A DNA stretch of 64,000 nt, taken from NCBI GenBank assembly GCA_964650885.1, contig CAZYXG010000001.1:186001-250000 (forward strand), read 5' to 3'. How positions within the stretch are numbered: the stretch's first letter is position 1; every line of letters starts with the position of its first letter. The translations under genes were made by a program, and so were the position numbers. The notes under the pieces were generated by a model. It ran no database searches, was not told the origin of the DNA, and worked only from the letters and a program-made list of their open reading frames with translations. This stretch comes from JAPLFM01 sp964650885 (GTDB lineage Bacteria; Bacteroidota; Ignavibacteria; Kapaibacteriales; UBA2268). This document shows positions 17,698-26,734 of the stretch, piece by piece.

Positions 17698-18717
17698 ATG
17701 AAACAATTCGATAATATTCAAATAATTAGAAAAGCTAAAATTCCTATTTCACATTTGCTGGAATCGCCAATAAAACCAACATTGGTAACTCAGAAAGTTG
17801 ATTTGGGCAATAAGTTTGTTTCTGAGAAAAATTTACACAGACCTCAGCTTGCTTTAGCTGGTTATGTGGGATTGTTTACTTTCGAAAGAGTACAAATCTT
17901 TGGAAATACTGAAGTTAATTATCTGCAAAGTTTATCGCCTGAAGAAAGAATTAAATCTATAAAGAAAATTGCAGGTTTCGACATCCCTTGCATTTTACTA
18001 ACTAATAAGAATCAATTAGAGCCTCATTTAATAGAAATATTTGAAAATAGAAATATAGCCATACTTTCCACAGAACTTGAAACTACTTTAGCATTTACTT
18101 TACTTTCCGAATTTTTAGATGATCAATTTGCAATGCAAGCCACTATTCATGGTTCTTTTGTAGATGTTTACGGAGTTGGAATTCTATTTTGTGGAAAAAG
18201 TGGAATAGGTAAAAGTGAAGTTGCTCTTGATTTAGTAGAACGTGGACATAGATTAGTAGCCGATGATATCGTAATGGTAACTAAAACACGTGAATCCATA
18301 ATAATGGGTACTGGAACAAACCTTGTACAGCACTTTATGGAAATCCGTGGTTTAGGTATTATTGATATCCGACAAATGTTTGGGGTTAGATCTATTAGAT
18401 TTCAAAAACGATTAGAAATAATAGTTGAACTCGAAGAATGGGATAGTAATACAGAATACAATAGAACTGGTTTGGAAGAAACTCCTTCAACTTTAATGGG
18501 AGTGGCTTTAAACACAGTGAAGCTACCAATTATACCAGGAAAAAATATAACTGTTATAGCCGAAGTGGTGGCTTTGAATTATCTTTTGAAAACTTATGGC
18601 TATAATGCTTCTGATGTATTCTCAAATAAACTTAGAGAAGCAATTGAAGCCAAAACTTTGAATGGGAAACACAATGATAGTAGGATTATATCATACTTTC
18701 AGGGTGATAGAGAGTAA
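17698..18717 (+). CDS. hprK: HPr kinase/phosphorylase
   Basis: Bifunctional enzyme that phosphorylates and dephosphorylates Ser46 of HPr or an HPr-like protein. The N-terminal domain occupies about 1-135. The kinase domain carries the P-loop GKSGIGKS at 166-173, HG at 151-152, the ADD motif at 188-190, and the family signature EIRGLGIIDIRQMFG after residue 215. The 339-residue length is slightly above the usual 310-320. No ptsH, ptsI or ptsN gene is in the window, so the partner is unknown. The start lies only 10 nt after the hpf terminator, so transcription must come from read-through or a promoter overlapping hpf. Confidence 0.93.
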   Translation: MKQFDNIQIIRKAKIPISHLLESPIKPTLVTQKVDLGNKFVSEKNLHRPQLALAGYVGLFTFERVQIFGNTEVNYLQSLSPEERIKSIKKIAGFDIPCILLTNKNQLEPHLIEIFENRNIAILSTELETTLAFTLLSEFLDDQFAMQATIHGSFVDVYGVGILFCGKSGIGKSEVALDLVERGHRLVADDIVMVTKTRESIIMGTGTNLVQHFMEIRGLGIIDIRQMFGVRSIRFQKRLEIIVELEEWDSNTEYNRTGLEETPSTLMGVALNTVKLPIIPGKNITVIAEVVALNYLLKTYGYNASDVFSNKLREAIEAKTLNGKHNDSRIISYFQGDRE

Positions 18718-18752
18718 TTACAAATTAGATTTAAAAGAAAGGTTAAAAAACG

Positions 18753-20711
18753 ATGAGATTAATCAAATCATCATTATACATATTACTATTTTTTGCAGTT
18801 ATTACTGCCAATGCACAGCAACACGTAAAGTTCTTTGCTAACCCGAGTAAATCTAGTGTGAAAGCTGGAGAAGAATTCCAAGTGCAATTTAAAATTGTGC
18901 TTGATAAACATTGGTACACTTATTCTACAAAAGAGCAAGTTGGCCCAGATGGTGTTGGACCAACCACAACTGAGATAAAGCTAAAAGAAAATGATTTACT
19001 TTCTCAAAATGGGAAATTAATAGTTCCAAAAGGCAAAGTAAAATTCGATGAAGGTTTTAGAACTAAAATTGAATATTTTAAAGAAAGTGCTATCTTCACA
19101 ATTCCAGTGAAAGCTAATAAAGCAATCAATTTTGCTAAAGACCAACTTTTTGTTACTGTTTATATTCAAATTTGTGATACATCAAGATGCTTACCTCCTG
19201 AAGAATATAATGTAAAAATAGATAAAAAAGCTGTTGAAATTGAAATAGTAAAATTAGATACTACTGCTTCTCAAGCTGAATCATTTCATATTGACAACGA
19301 TAATTCTAAAAAAAATCAAGATCATACAACTTCTCCAAATGCAAACATTTCAAAAAAAGTTGAAACCGAGAGCCAAAAAGAATACAACGATGCCGTGAAA
19401 GGTGGAGTATCTTCTTTTATTTGGTTAGCATTTATTGCTGGTTTGATTTCACTTTTAACTCCTTGCGTTTTCCCAATGGTGCCTATAACCGTTTCTTTCT
19501 TTACTAAAAGAGCGGAAAAAGCACACGGAAAAGGACTTAGAGATTCTTTGATATTTGCGTTAGGTATTGTATCTACATTTACTTTGTTGGGAGTAATATT
19601 CTCATCTGTAAGTGGTGGTGCTGGTGGCTTAAGCTCATTTGCTGCTAATGGATGGTTTAATTTGGTAATTGCAATTGTAATATTCATCTTAGCTCTAAAT
19701 TTGTTTGGAGCTTTTGAAATACAAGTACCAACTTCGATTATGAACAAACTAAACTCAAAATCCCAAGGAAATGGTTTACTTGCTATATTTTTAATGGGTT
19801 TAACTTTCTCCTTAACTTCATTTACTTGCACAGTTCCTTTTGTTTCATTTGCTCTTGGCTCTGCTGCAAATGGAAAATGGTTCTATCCTATTTTAGGGAT
19901 GTTAGTTTATTCTTCTGTTTTTGCAGCTCCATTTTTCTTATTGTCATTATTTCCAAGAGCATTGAAATCTTTGCCTAAATCAGGCGGTTGGATGAATAAC
20001 ATTAAAGTAGTTTTCGGATTTTTGGAAATAGCTTTTGCAATTAAGTTCATAAGTCAAGCAGATGTTGCTTGGGGTCTTGAAATATTGCCACGAGAAGTGT
20101 TCTTAGCTGCTTGGATAGCTTGCTTTGCACTTGCAACTCTTTATATTTTCGGTTTCTTTGAAATGAAAATGGATTCTAAATTAGAAAAAGTTGGTGGTGT
20201 ACGTGCTTTATTTGGATTTTTCTTTGCCACAATCACAGTTTATTTATTCTACGGTTTGGGTGGAAGTACTTTTTTCAATGATTTAAATTCATATATGCCT
20301 CCTTATTCATTTAATACGGCTAATGTGTCAAATGTAGCAGCTGGCTCAACAAAAGTTGAAGAAGTTTGGGAAACTGATTATAAGAAAGCATTAATTAGAG
20401 CTAAAGCTGAAAATAAAAATGTGTTTATTGATTACACTGGTTGGACTTGTACAAACTGCAGATGGATGGAGCAGAACATATTTCCAGATAAAGAAGTTTC
20501 GGAAATAATGAATAAATATGTTTTAGTCAGACTTTATACAGATCGCAGACAAGAAGCTGAACTTGCAAATAAGAAAATGCAAATGGACAGATATGGAACA
20601 ATTGAATTACCACTTTATGTAATTGTCAAACCAAATGAAGAACTAATTGGCACTAAAACATTTTCAAGAGATAAAGCTGCTTTTATTACATTCTTGAAAA
20701 AAGGATTATAG
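18753..20711 (+). CDS. dsbD: Thiol:disulfide interchange protein DsbD
   Basis: Inner-membrane protein that moves electrons from cytoplasmic thioredoxin to periplasmic partners. All three redox parts are visible: a signal peptide and N-terminal immunoglobulin-like DsbD-alpha domain with Cys141 and Cys146 (CDTSRC); eight or so membrane helices with Cys238 (LTPCVFP) and Cys359 (FTCTVPF); and a C-terminal thioredoxin-like domain with Cys566-Cys569 (WTCTNC). At 652 residues the length is slightly above that of E. coli DsbD. Start supported by AAAGAAAGG a short way upstream. Confidence 0.93.
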   Translation: MRLIKSSLYILLFFAVITANAQQHVKFFANPSKSSVKAGEEFQVQFKIVLDKHWYTYSTKEQVGPDGVGPTTTEIKLKENDLLSQNGKLIVPKGKVKFDEGFRTKIEYFKESAIFTIPVKANKAINFAKDQLFVTVYIQICDTSRCLPPEEYNVKIDKKAVEIEIVKLDTTASQAESFHIDNDNSKKNQDHTTSPNANISKKVETESQKEYNDAVKGGVSSFIWLAFIAGLISLLTPCVFPMVPITVSFFTKRAEKAHGKGLRDSLIFALGIVSTFTLLGVIFSSVSGGAGGLSSFAANGWFNLVIAIVIFILALNLFGAFEIQVPTSIMNKLNSKSQGNGLLAIFLMGLTFSLTSFTCTVPFVSFALGSAANGKWFYPILGMLVYSSVFAAPFFLLSLFPRALKSLPKSGGWMNNIKVVFGFLEIAFAIKFISQADVAWGLEILPREVFLAAWIACFALATLYIFGFFEMKMDSKLEKVGGVRALFGFFFATITVYLFYGLGGSTFFNDLNSYMPPYSFNTANVSNVAAGSTKVEEVWETDYKKALIRAKAENKNVFIDYTGWTCTNCRWMEQNIFPDKEVSEIMNKYVLVRLYTDRRQEAELANKKMQMDRYGTIELPLYVIVKPNEELIGTKTFSRDKAAFITFLKKGL

Positions 20712-20719
20712 TAAAACAA

Positions 20720-20751
20720 AAAAGGTCAGATTTTTATCTGACCTTTTTTTT
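20720..20751 (+). terminator. Bidirectional terminator between dsbD and the DUF4249 gene
   Basis: AGGTCAGA and TCTGACCT form a perfect 8-bp stem around a 6-nt loop. A run of T follows and a run of A precedes, so it can stop both converging transcripts. Confidence 0.88.
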
Positions 20752-20766
20752 AAAATTTATGAATAA

Positions 20767-21639
20767 TTATTTCATTCTTATTCCAGCTGTAGAAATTGCC
20801 GATGTACAGAAATATCCATAAGCTTTAGTTTTTGATTGAGGGTTTCTATTCTTAATATTAGTCCTCACATTATAAGGAGGAGTCGCAAAAAGTCCACCAT
20901 TAATTATTTGATTTAAAACATCACCGAGCCAATTATAAGTGCCTTCTTCAATAGATAACAACTGTATTGAAATTGTATCTCCCATAACATAAGGTTTCCT
21001 TCCGCCTTCTTTATTGATTGTTAATCTCATAGGTGATATAAATGGTAAACCATCACCACCATCACCTCCAAATGAAGCATCGGAAACGATATCAGAATTA
21101 TCCAATTTTTTTAAAGTATCGTTATATGTAGTTCTTATCCAGTTGTAATCTTTTCTGCCTTTAAAGTCAACAGCGAAAAATTCAGCAAGTTTTACTTCTT
21201 TGCCATCAAAAGGGTTTTTCTCTGTTATTATTCTAATTGAATCAATTTTTGGAACTGGACTTACAATAGAGTTAGCATAATATTCTTCGCCATTATACTT
21301 TATTACTAATTCATATTTGTTTCCAATTTTACAAAAATCGTCTCCATTTGATGGAGAATAAGAATAAACACCATTTGATTCTGGACTGAAACTATAAATA
21401 TTGCCAAGGCTATCTCTAATTTCTACAGTCGCACCTTCGGCATATACTTTTGCATTATTATCAAAGTAAGGTGTAGTCATAGAAAGTTTAATTATTTGTT
21501 TCTCGTTTAAATTATTAATAAATGCATCAACAACAAGTTGAGATTCTCCTGGGTCAAGTTCTACATCTATTGGATCTTCACAAGAAGTAAAAAGTAAAGC
21601 TCCGAACAGTAAGAATAATATTTTGATTGAGTTTTTCAT
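20767..21639 (-). CDS. DUF4249 outer-membrane lipoprotein, TonB-receptor partner
   Basis: A 290-residue lipoprotein: the lipobox ends at Cys20 (LLFTSC) and the mature protein begins EDPIDVELDPGES, the hallmark of DUF4249 proteins. It is mostly beta-rich with a YEL-type Ig-like strand pattern. It begins 23 nt after the TonB-dependent receptor stop and is surely in the same operon. This pairing is frequent in Bacteroidota and suggests the lipoprotein assists or caps the receptor on the cell surface; the substrate is unknown. Confidence 0.85.
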   Translation of the reverse strand: MKNSIKILFLLFGALLFTSCEDPIDVELDPGESQLVVDAFINNLNEKQIIKLSMTTPYFDNNAKVYAEGATVEIRDSLGNIYSFSPESNGVYSYSPSNGDDFCKIGNKYELVIKYNGEEYYANSIVSPVPKIDSIRIITEKNPFDGKEVKLAEFFAVDFKGRKDYNWIRTTYNDTLKKLDNSDIVSDASFGGDGGDGLPFISPMRLTINKEGGRKPYVMGDTISIQLLSIEEGTYNWLGDVLNQIINGGLFATPPYNVRTNIKNRNPQSKTKAYGYFCTSAISTAGIRMK

Positions 21640-21662
21640 TTTTTTTACCTTTTAATTTCCAA

Positions 21663-24026
21663 TTAGAATGAGAAGTTCCATGCCACAGAAGGCACGATAG
21701 AACCAATGATAGAATATTTAATTGCTTCAGTCTGTTTAGTGTCGTTGTTTTGTTGGAAGAAAACTGAAAAAGCATTTCTTCTGTTATAAACATTGTATAA
21801 AGAGAAAACCCAATAAGATTCCCATTTACTGCCCTCTTTTTTGTCAGGTCGCCAAGTTGCAGAAATGTCCAATCTGTGATAATCAGGTAGTCTGTAATTG
21901 TTTCTCGAATCATAAGAGTTATGCGGAATCACAATCCCTTGTATTTCTAACCTATTAGTAGGAAAGGTGCCTGGTGTACCAGATTGGAAAGTGAAGTTTG
22001 CAGAGAAATTCCAATTTGTATTCAAATCATAATTTGCAACAATATTCAAATTATGAAGTCTATCAAAACGATTTGCAAACCAATCATTTTGGTTAACACC
22101 TTCTATCAATCTTTCTGTTTTTCCAATTGTATAGCTAACCCAACCATTCAAAAGTCCTTTCTTTTTACGAACAAAGAATTCCGCTCCGTAAGCTCTACCT
22201 TTACCAGTAAGCAAATCAGCTTCAATAAGTGGATTCAAAAATAAGTTAGCTCCATTTATATAATCTACTTGGTTTTGTGAAGCTTTATAGTAAAGTTCTA
22301 CACTCGTTTCGTATTCATTTTCTTCAAAATTTCTGAAATAACCTAAAGCAAACTGATCTGCCAATTCTGGAAGAATGTTATTAGTGGTTGGTGTCCAGAC
22401 ATCTAAAGGAGTGGAGGCAGTTGTATTGGATACCAAATGTAAGTATTGGACCATTCTATTATAACTCAATTTAATAGAAGAGACTTGATCTAAATCAGAT
22501 TTGAAAGAAAATCTAGGTTCCCAATTGCTGTATTGAGTTATGCTACTCAAACCAGTTACTTTAGTAGAACTAGCTACATTTTTTCTTAACCCTGGTGCAG
22601 TCTCATTAAACTCATAAACAGTTACACCTTTGTCGCCAAAACTTAAGTATTGATAATTAGAAAAACGTACACCATATTGAATTGTAATATCATCAGTCAA
22701 TTTTTGTTCATTATCAACATAGATTCCACTTTCCAATGAATATCTATTTTCCAAGTTTATGGTGTTTGTAATTCCTTGACTTGAAAATACTGCATTACCT
22801 AACACGAAATCATAAAATGTAGTTTGCAGACCAAATTTCAGAGTATTCTCTGAATTCATATAGTATGTAAAATCTGGCTTGAAGGAATAGTTAATAATTT
22901 TCGAATCATTTTTGAATTGATTAGCATCTTCATTGCCAAACTGCAATGAATAATCATAGTTACTATAAATCAAGGTAGTATTCAAGAATAATTGATCACT
23001 AAATAAGTGATTCCAACGAAATGTAGAAGTTATATTTCCCCAGTTAAATCCAAAACCAGCTCCAAAAACATCACGCCCCAAATATGCAGAAAGATATAAC
23101 TTATCCTTTTCTCCAACTTGATAATTTGATTTTAAAGTTAAATCATAGAAATTGAATTTTGCATCGGATAAACTTCCACTCAGAAAAGGTTTTGCAAGCA
23201 AATCAATATAAGATCTTCTAGCAGCAATTATGAAAGAACCTTTATCTTTTTCGATTGGACCTTCAATAGATAATCTACTAAAAATGAGACCAATACCTCC
23301 AGTAACATCAAATTCTTTAACATTTCCATCTTTCAATCGAACATCTAAAATAGAAGATAAGCGTCCGCCATATTCAGCTGGAATACCGCCTTTTACTAAT
23401 TTCACATCTTTAACAGCATCTGGATTGAAAACAGAAAAGAAACCAAACAAATGTGAAGAGTTATAAATTGGTGCTTCATCTAACAATATTAAATTCTGGT
23501 CAATTCCACCTCCACGCACATTGAAGCCAGAAGCTCCTTCGCCAACTGTGGATACACCTGGAAGAAGTTGAATACTGCGTATTACATCTACTTCACCTAA
23601 AAGAGCTGGGATTTTCTTCAAATCTATCATCTCAACTTTTAAAGTACTCATTTCTATATTTTTAATATTATTATCTTCCTTTTCGGCAGAGATAACAACT
23701 GTTTCAGTAGTTTTTGAAGATATTACTAAATTTAAATCTAATTTTAAATTACTTTCAACTTCTAAACCTTTAATGAAGTTGTCATATCCAACATAAGAAG
23801 AAATGATTGTATATTTTCCTTTGGGAACTGAAATGGAATAAAATCCATAAGCGTTTGATTTTGTGCCAAGTTTAGTATCTTTGAATCGCACTGTGGCACC
23901 GATTAGATTTTCTCCGTTTTTAGCATCTTTCACATAACCGCTAATTGTTACTTTAGATTGTGAATAGACTTGGAGTGAAGATATTATTAAAAGTATTAAT
24001 GCAAAATAGTAAAACCTATTCTTCAA
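21663..24026 (-). CDS. TonB-dependent outer-membrane receptor with carboxypeptidase-like N-terminal domain
   Basis: A 787-residue active transporter. In order: signal peptide (1-22), a CarboxypepD_reg-like domain (about 25-110, ISGYVKDAKNGENLIGATV), a plug domain (about 120-230, containing GEGASGFNVRGGGIDQNL), and a beta-barrel ending in the aromatic SVAWNFSF. The barrel is smaller than in SusC-type receptors, and the partner is a DUF4249 lipoprotein rather than SusD, so glycan uptake is not implied. A MarR-like gene is divergent and separated by 166 bp that contain repeated TTGCAA sites. One of the two TonB proteins near 62-63.7 kb could energise it. Confidence 0.92.
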   Translation of the reverse strand: MKNRFYYFALILLIISSLQVYSQSKVTISGYVKDAKNGENLIGATVRFKDTKLGTKSNAYGFYSISVPKGKYTIISSYVGYDNFIKGLEVESNLKLDLNLVISSKTTETVVISAEKEDNNIKNIEMSTLKVEMIDLKKIPALLGEVDVIRSIQLLPGVSTVGEGASGFNVRGGGIDQNLILLDEAPIYNSSHLFGFFSVFNPDAVKDVKLVKGGIPAEYGGRLSSILDVRLKDGNVKEFDVTGGIGLIFSRLSIEGPIEKDKGSFIIAARRSYIDLLAKPFLSGSLSDAKFNFYDLTLKSNYQVGEKDKLYLSAYLGRDVFGAGFGFNWGNITSTFRWNHLFSDQLFLNTTLIYSNYDYSLQFGNEDANQFKNDSKIINYSFKPDFTYYMNSENTLKFGLQTTFYDFVLGNAVFSSQGITNTINLENRYSLESGIYVDNEQKLTDDITIQYGVRFSNYQYLSFGDKGVTVYEFNETAPGLRKNVASSTKVTGLSSITQYSNWEPRFSFKSDLDQVSSIKLSYNRMVQYLHLVSNTTASTPLDVWTPTTNNILPELADQFALGYFRNFEENEYETSVELYYKASQNQVDYINGANLFLNPLIEADLLTGKGRAYGAEFFVRKKKGLLNGWVSYTIGKTERLIEGVNQNDWFANRFDRLHNLNIVANYDLNTNWNFSANFTFQSGTPGTFPTNRLEIQGIVIPHNSYDSRNNYRLPDYHRLDISATWRPDKKEGSKWESYWVFSLYNVYNRRNAFSVFFQQNNDTKQTEAIKYSIIGSIVPSVAWNFSF

Positions 24027-24093
24027 AACTTATCCTGTATTTATTGATGTTAAATAATTATTTTTAATGCAGTACGTATAAATTTTAATAAAG

Positions 24094-24154
24094 TTGCAAA
24101 TATTGCAATAGTTTTACCACGTATTCGTTCTATTATACAACAATAACGTTGCAA
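24094..24154. promoter_or_regulatory. Candidate operator: three TTGCAA sites between the receptor and the MarR-like gene
   Basis: TTGCAAATATTGCAA at 24094-24108 holds two TTGCAA/TTGCAA-like half sites in near-perfect dyad symmetry. A third TTGCAA is at 24149-24154, next to the palindrome AACGTT (24145-24150). The cluster lies in the divergent promoter region, where a MarR-type dimer would be expected to bind. This is inference from symmetry and location. Confidence 0.4.
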
Positions 24155-24192
24155 TTGAAACTTTATTTTTAATTAATTAAAATTATTTCAGA

Positions 24193-24825
24193 ATGTTAGA
24201 AAACTCATTAAAATTTATTTCAGCCAAACCAATTATTGAAAAATGGGAAGAATATCTTGTAAATTCAACTGATGATTCTATACATAACTTTGCCAAATGG
24301 ATTTTGAATGAAAAAGGAGATAATGAACAACTTAGGAATCAAGAACTGCAAGTTTATTTCGATAATCAATCTGAATTGCATAAACTAAGTTATCTAAATT
24401 CAGAAGCAGGCTATTTAATTGGCAGACTTTATAAGTTTTTGAAAATATATACAAAGAACATACTTAAAGAGTGCAATTTTTCAAGTTTAGATGAGTTTGG
24501 AATTTTAGCTTATATTGATTTGAAAACAGTTTGTTCAAAGAAAGATGCTATTTCGGAAACTTTAATAGATAATACAACTGGTATAGATATAATCAAACGT
24601 TTAATTAAAAAAGAATTTGTGAATGAAAAAACTAATCCCGATGATAAAAGAGAAAAACTAGTTTCTACAAGTGAAAAAGGTAAATTTGCACTCACGAGCT
24701 TATACATAAAACTTGGTTCTGTTCAAGATTTGCTAATTGGTATGGAAGATAAAGAGAAAATAAACTTAGTTAATTTCTTAAAACGATTAGATATATTTCA
24801 TACTGAAATTAATTCAAATCACTAA
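24193..24825 (+). CDS. MarR-like winged-helix transcriptional regulator
   Basis: A 210-residue protein whose central part (about 75-195) has the MarR arrangement: a dimerisation helix, FSSLDEFGILAYIDLK, a recognition region (KDAISETLIDNTTGIDIIKRLIKKEFV) split over helices, and a wing of the type NPDDKREKLVSTSEKGK. A 60-70-residue N-terminal extension is not typical of MarR proteins. It is divergent from the TonB receptor/DUF4249 operon, so control of that operon is the simplest reading. The effector is unknown. Confidence 0.7.
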   Translation: MLENSLKFISAKPIIEKWEEYLVNSTDDSIHNFAKWILNEKGDNEQLRNQELQVYFDNQSELHKLSYLNSEAGYLIGRLYKFLKIYTKNILKECNFSSLDEFGILAYIDLKTVCSKKDAISETLIDNTTGIDIIKRLIKKEFVNEKTNPDDKREKLVSTSEKGKFALTSLYIKLGSVQDLLIGMEDKEKINLVNFLKRLDIFHTEINSNH

Positions 24826-25006
24826 TTTACTTAAACTTTCCTTTCAATTTAAACATCACCCAAAAGTATTATTTTTCAACAGTCCTATCAATGTGGAAAA
24901 ATAAACTTATCAATAAAATCAATAATTTAATGATTTTAGTTTGTAATGAATTATTAATTTTGTTAATTTTACACTAAATAATTTTATAATTATCAAATGG
25001 TTTCTG

Positions 25007-25579
25007 ATGAGGCGTATAATACAGATTTTTTCAGTTTTACTTTTCATATTTACAGCTCCTAATATATTAACTGCACAAAACAACTATGTTGGTCTTGGTG
25101 CTACTTATATTAATCCTATGGGAGATTATAGCGAAGTAAACAATGGTGGCATAGGATTCACTGCAATTTTCGAATCAAGAAAGTTTTGTAAATATTGGTA
25201 TGGATTGCGACTCGATTATTTCAAAACAGATTCACTTGAAGGAAAACAAGCAAGTGATTTTTATTTTAATCGTGCTATCATAATTTCTCCAGAATTCCGC
25301 TATAATTTCATTCCAGACGATTGTGAAAAATATGACATCACTCCTTATGCCAATGGGTTATTATCAATTTCATCTATTTCCAATACTGACTCTTTAAGTA
25401 CAGTTGGGCTTGGCTATGGTGTTGGAGTTGGAGCTGCTTATAGCTTTCAAATGTTTAAAAAGTGTTGGATGTTAGATTTGAATGCTCTATATGGTGCTCC
25501 AAATTCACTTTATGCTGCAGATGGTAGAAAAAGATTAACTTCGTTGAATGTTGGACTAACTTTAAGTGTAGGTTTATAA
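25007..25579 (+). CDS. Outer-membrane beta-barrel protein (small)
   Basis: A 190-residue protein with a signal peptide (cleavage near residue 23, LTAQ-NNY) followed by alternating amphipathic strands consistent with an eight-stranded barrel; the C-terminus LTLSVGL is strand-like. It contains three Cys in the mature part (KFCKYW, DDCEKY, KKCWML). It is the first gene of a tight four-gene unit; its stop overlaps the next start (TAATG). No family is recognised beyond outer-membrane barrel. Confidence 0.7.
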   Translation: MRRIIQIFSVLLFIFTAPNILTAQNNYVGLGATYINPMGDYSEVNNGGIGFTAIFESRKFCKYWYGLRLDYFKTDSLEGKQASDFYFNRAIIISPEFRYNFIPDDCEKYDITPYANGLLSISSISNTDSLSTVGLGYGVGVGAAYSFQMFKKCWMLDLNALYGAPNSLYAADGRKRLTSLNVGLTLSVGL

Positions 25580-26718
25580 TGAAAAAATATATAATTCACT
25601 TAATTTTAGCTGTCTTTATTTTGACTCTTGCAGCTTGCAACCCAAAAGGAACTTCATCAAAATTTAATGATGATGCCGTTCGTATAAAGTCCCAATACTC
25701 AAACAAATACGATAAATACAAAGTCTATAACGAAGATATTTATAGAAATGGTTCTACCTTGCGGGGGCAAGTAAATAGAATTATTGAGCAAGTTTCTATT
25801 GATACTTGTGATGGAAAAAATGATACAATCAAATCTGGATATGTAGAATTTATTGATTCAGCTTTTTTCAATAAAGATAGACCTCAAATAGAAAGAATTC
25901 CTTTAGAAGATATTGATTTTGTAGGCGAAAAGAAAGGAGTTAATCTTGGTAGGAATTGGTTTGAAAATTTCAACGACCCTTTAAATGCAAAAAACATTAG
26001 AGAAGTTAATTATACCACTAATGTTTCAATAATTGATTGTAAAAGTCCACCTACAAAACCTTGTGATACCTGCAATACACCTCCACCTTCGCCTATTGAT
26101 TGTGGATGTGAACCTTACTCTTTTAGTTTAGGTATTGATTGCGGTAAACGAACATATTCGGACATTTTTGTTGAGTTACGTGGTGGATATGCAGCTTATG
26201 TTGACAAGCTTTCTTTATTAACTACTGGCAAAGCAGTAGAAGGATACATGGGAGAAATTGCAGTAGGATATAGATTTGGCGAAACTAAACAATGGGGAAT
26301 TGGATTGGCTTATGGCACTGGAGTTGGAATTGCCAATACTTATGATGAATCTGTTGTAACAAGACCTTGGTTAATGCTACACGGAAGAAAAAATTTCGAT
26401 AGAATACTTTGTATTTCTCCATTTATTTATGGACAATTTGGTTTGTCATTAGATAAAGCTTCTCTCGATTTATTCAAATTCCAATCTGGAGATTGTAGAG
26501 CCAAAATCACAGACCCAAGCTATAATGTGAACTTACCAATTTCTTACGGTATTGGTGCTGGTTTCGACATTCCTGTTTTAGAGGAATTAGATTTATCAAT
26601 AGATTTAGGGTATAAACATTTGAATGTAGGTGAATACCTTCCAGTTAGTGGCTTTTTGAATGTACCATTCAATAAAACAATAGATATGTTTGTGCTTAGA
26701 TTAGGTGTTACTTATTAA
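25579..26718 (+). CDS. Lipoprotein with Cys/Pro-rich linker and C-terminal beta-barrel
   Basis: A lipobox (LTLAAC, Cys20) predicts N-terminal lipidation. Residues about 25-150 look like a soluble domain with repeated polar strands. A linker rich in Cys and Pro follows (KPCDTCNTPPPSPIDCGCEP, about 158-177). The last 190 residues resemble an outer-membrane barrel with G-Y-alternating strands and a terminal Tyr (LRLGVTY). A protein both lipidated and barrel-forming is unusual. The start overlaps the preceding stop. Function unknown; probably structural in the outer membrane with its neighbours. Confidence 0.65.
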   Translation: MKKYIIHLILAVFILTLAACNPKGTSSKFNDDAVRIKSQYSNKYDKYKVYNEDIYRNGSTLRGQVNRIIEQVSIDTCDGKNDTIKSGYVEFIDSAFFNKDRPQIERIPLEDIDFVGEKKGVNLGRNWFENFNDPLNAKNIREVNYTTNVSIIDCKSPPTKPCDTCNTPPPSPIDCGCEPYSFSLGIDCGKRTYSDIFVELRGGYAAYVDKLSLLTTGKAVEGYMGEIAVGYRFGETKQWGIGLAYGTGVGIANTYDESVVTRPWLMLHGRKNFDRILCISPFIYGQFGLSLDKASLDLFKFQSGDCRAKITDPSYNVNLPISYGIGAGFDIPVLEELDLSIDLGYKHLNVGEYLPVSGFLNVPFNKTIDMFVLRLGVTY

Positions 26719-26734
26719 AAAGGAAATGAAAATA

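Noticed and set aside
26705..26734. GTG at 26705 as the start of the third lipoprotein
   Set aside because: It lies within the previous gene and would put ten extra residues before a good lipoprotein signal, while AAAAAGGA precedes the ATG at 26735.
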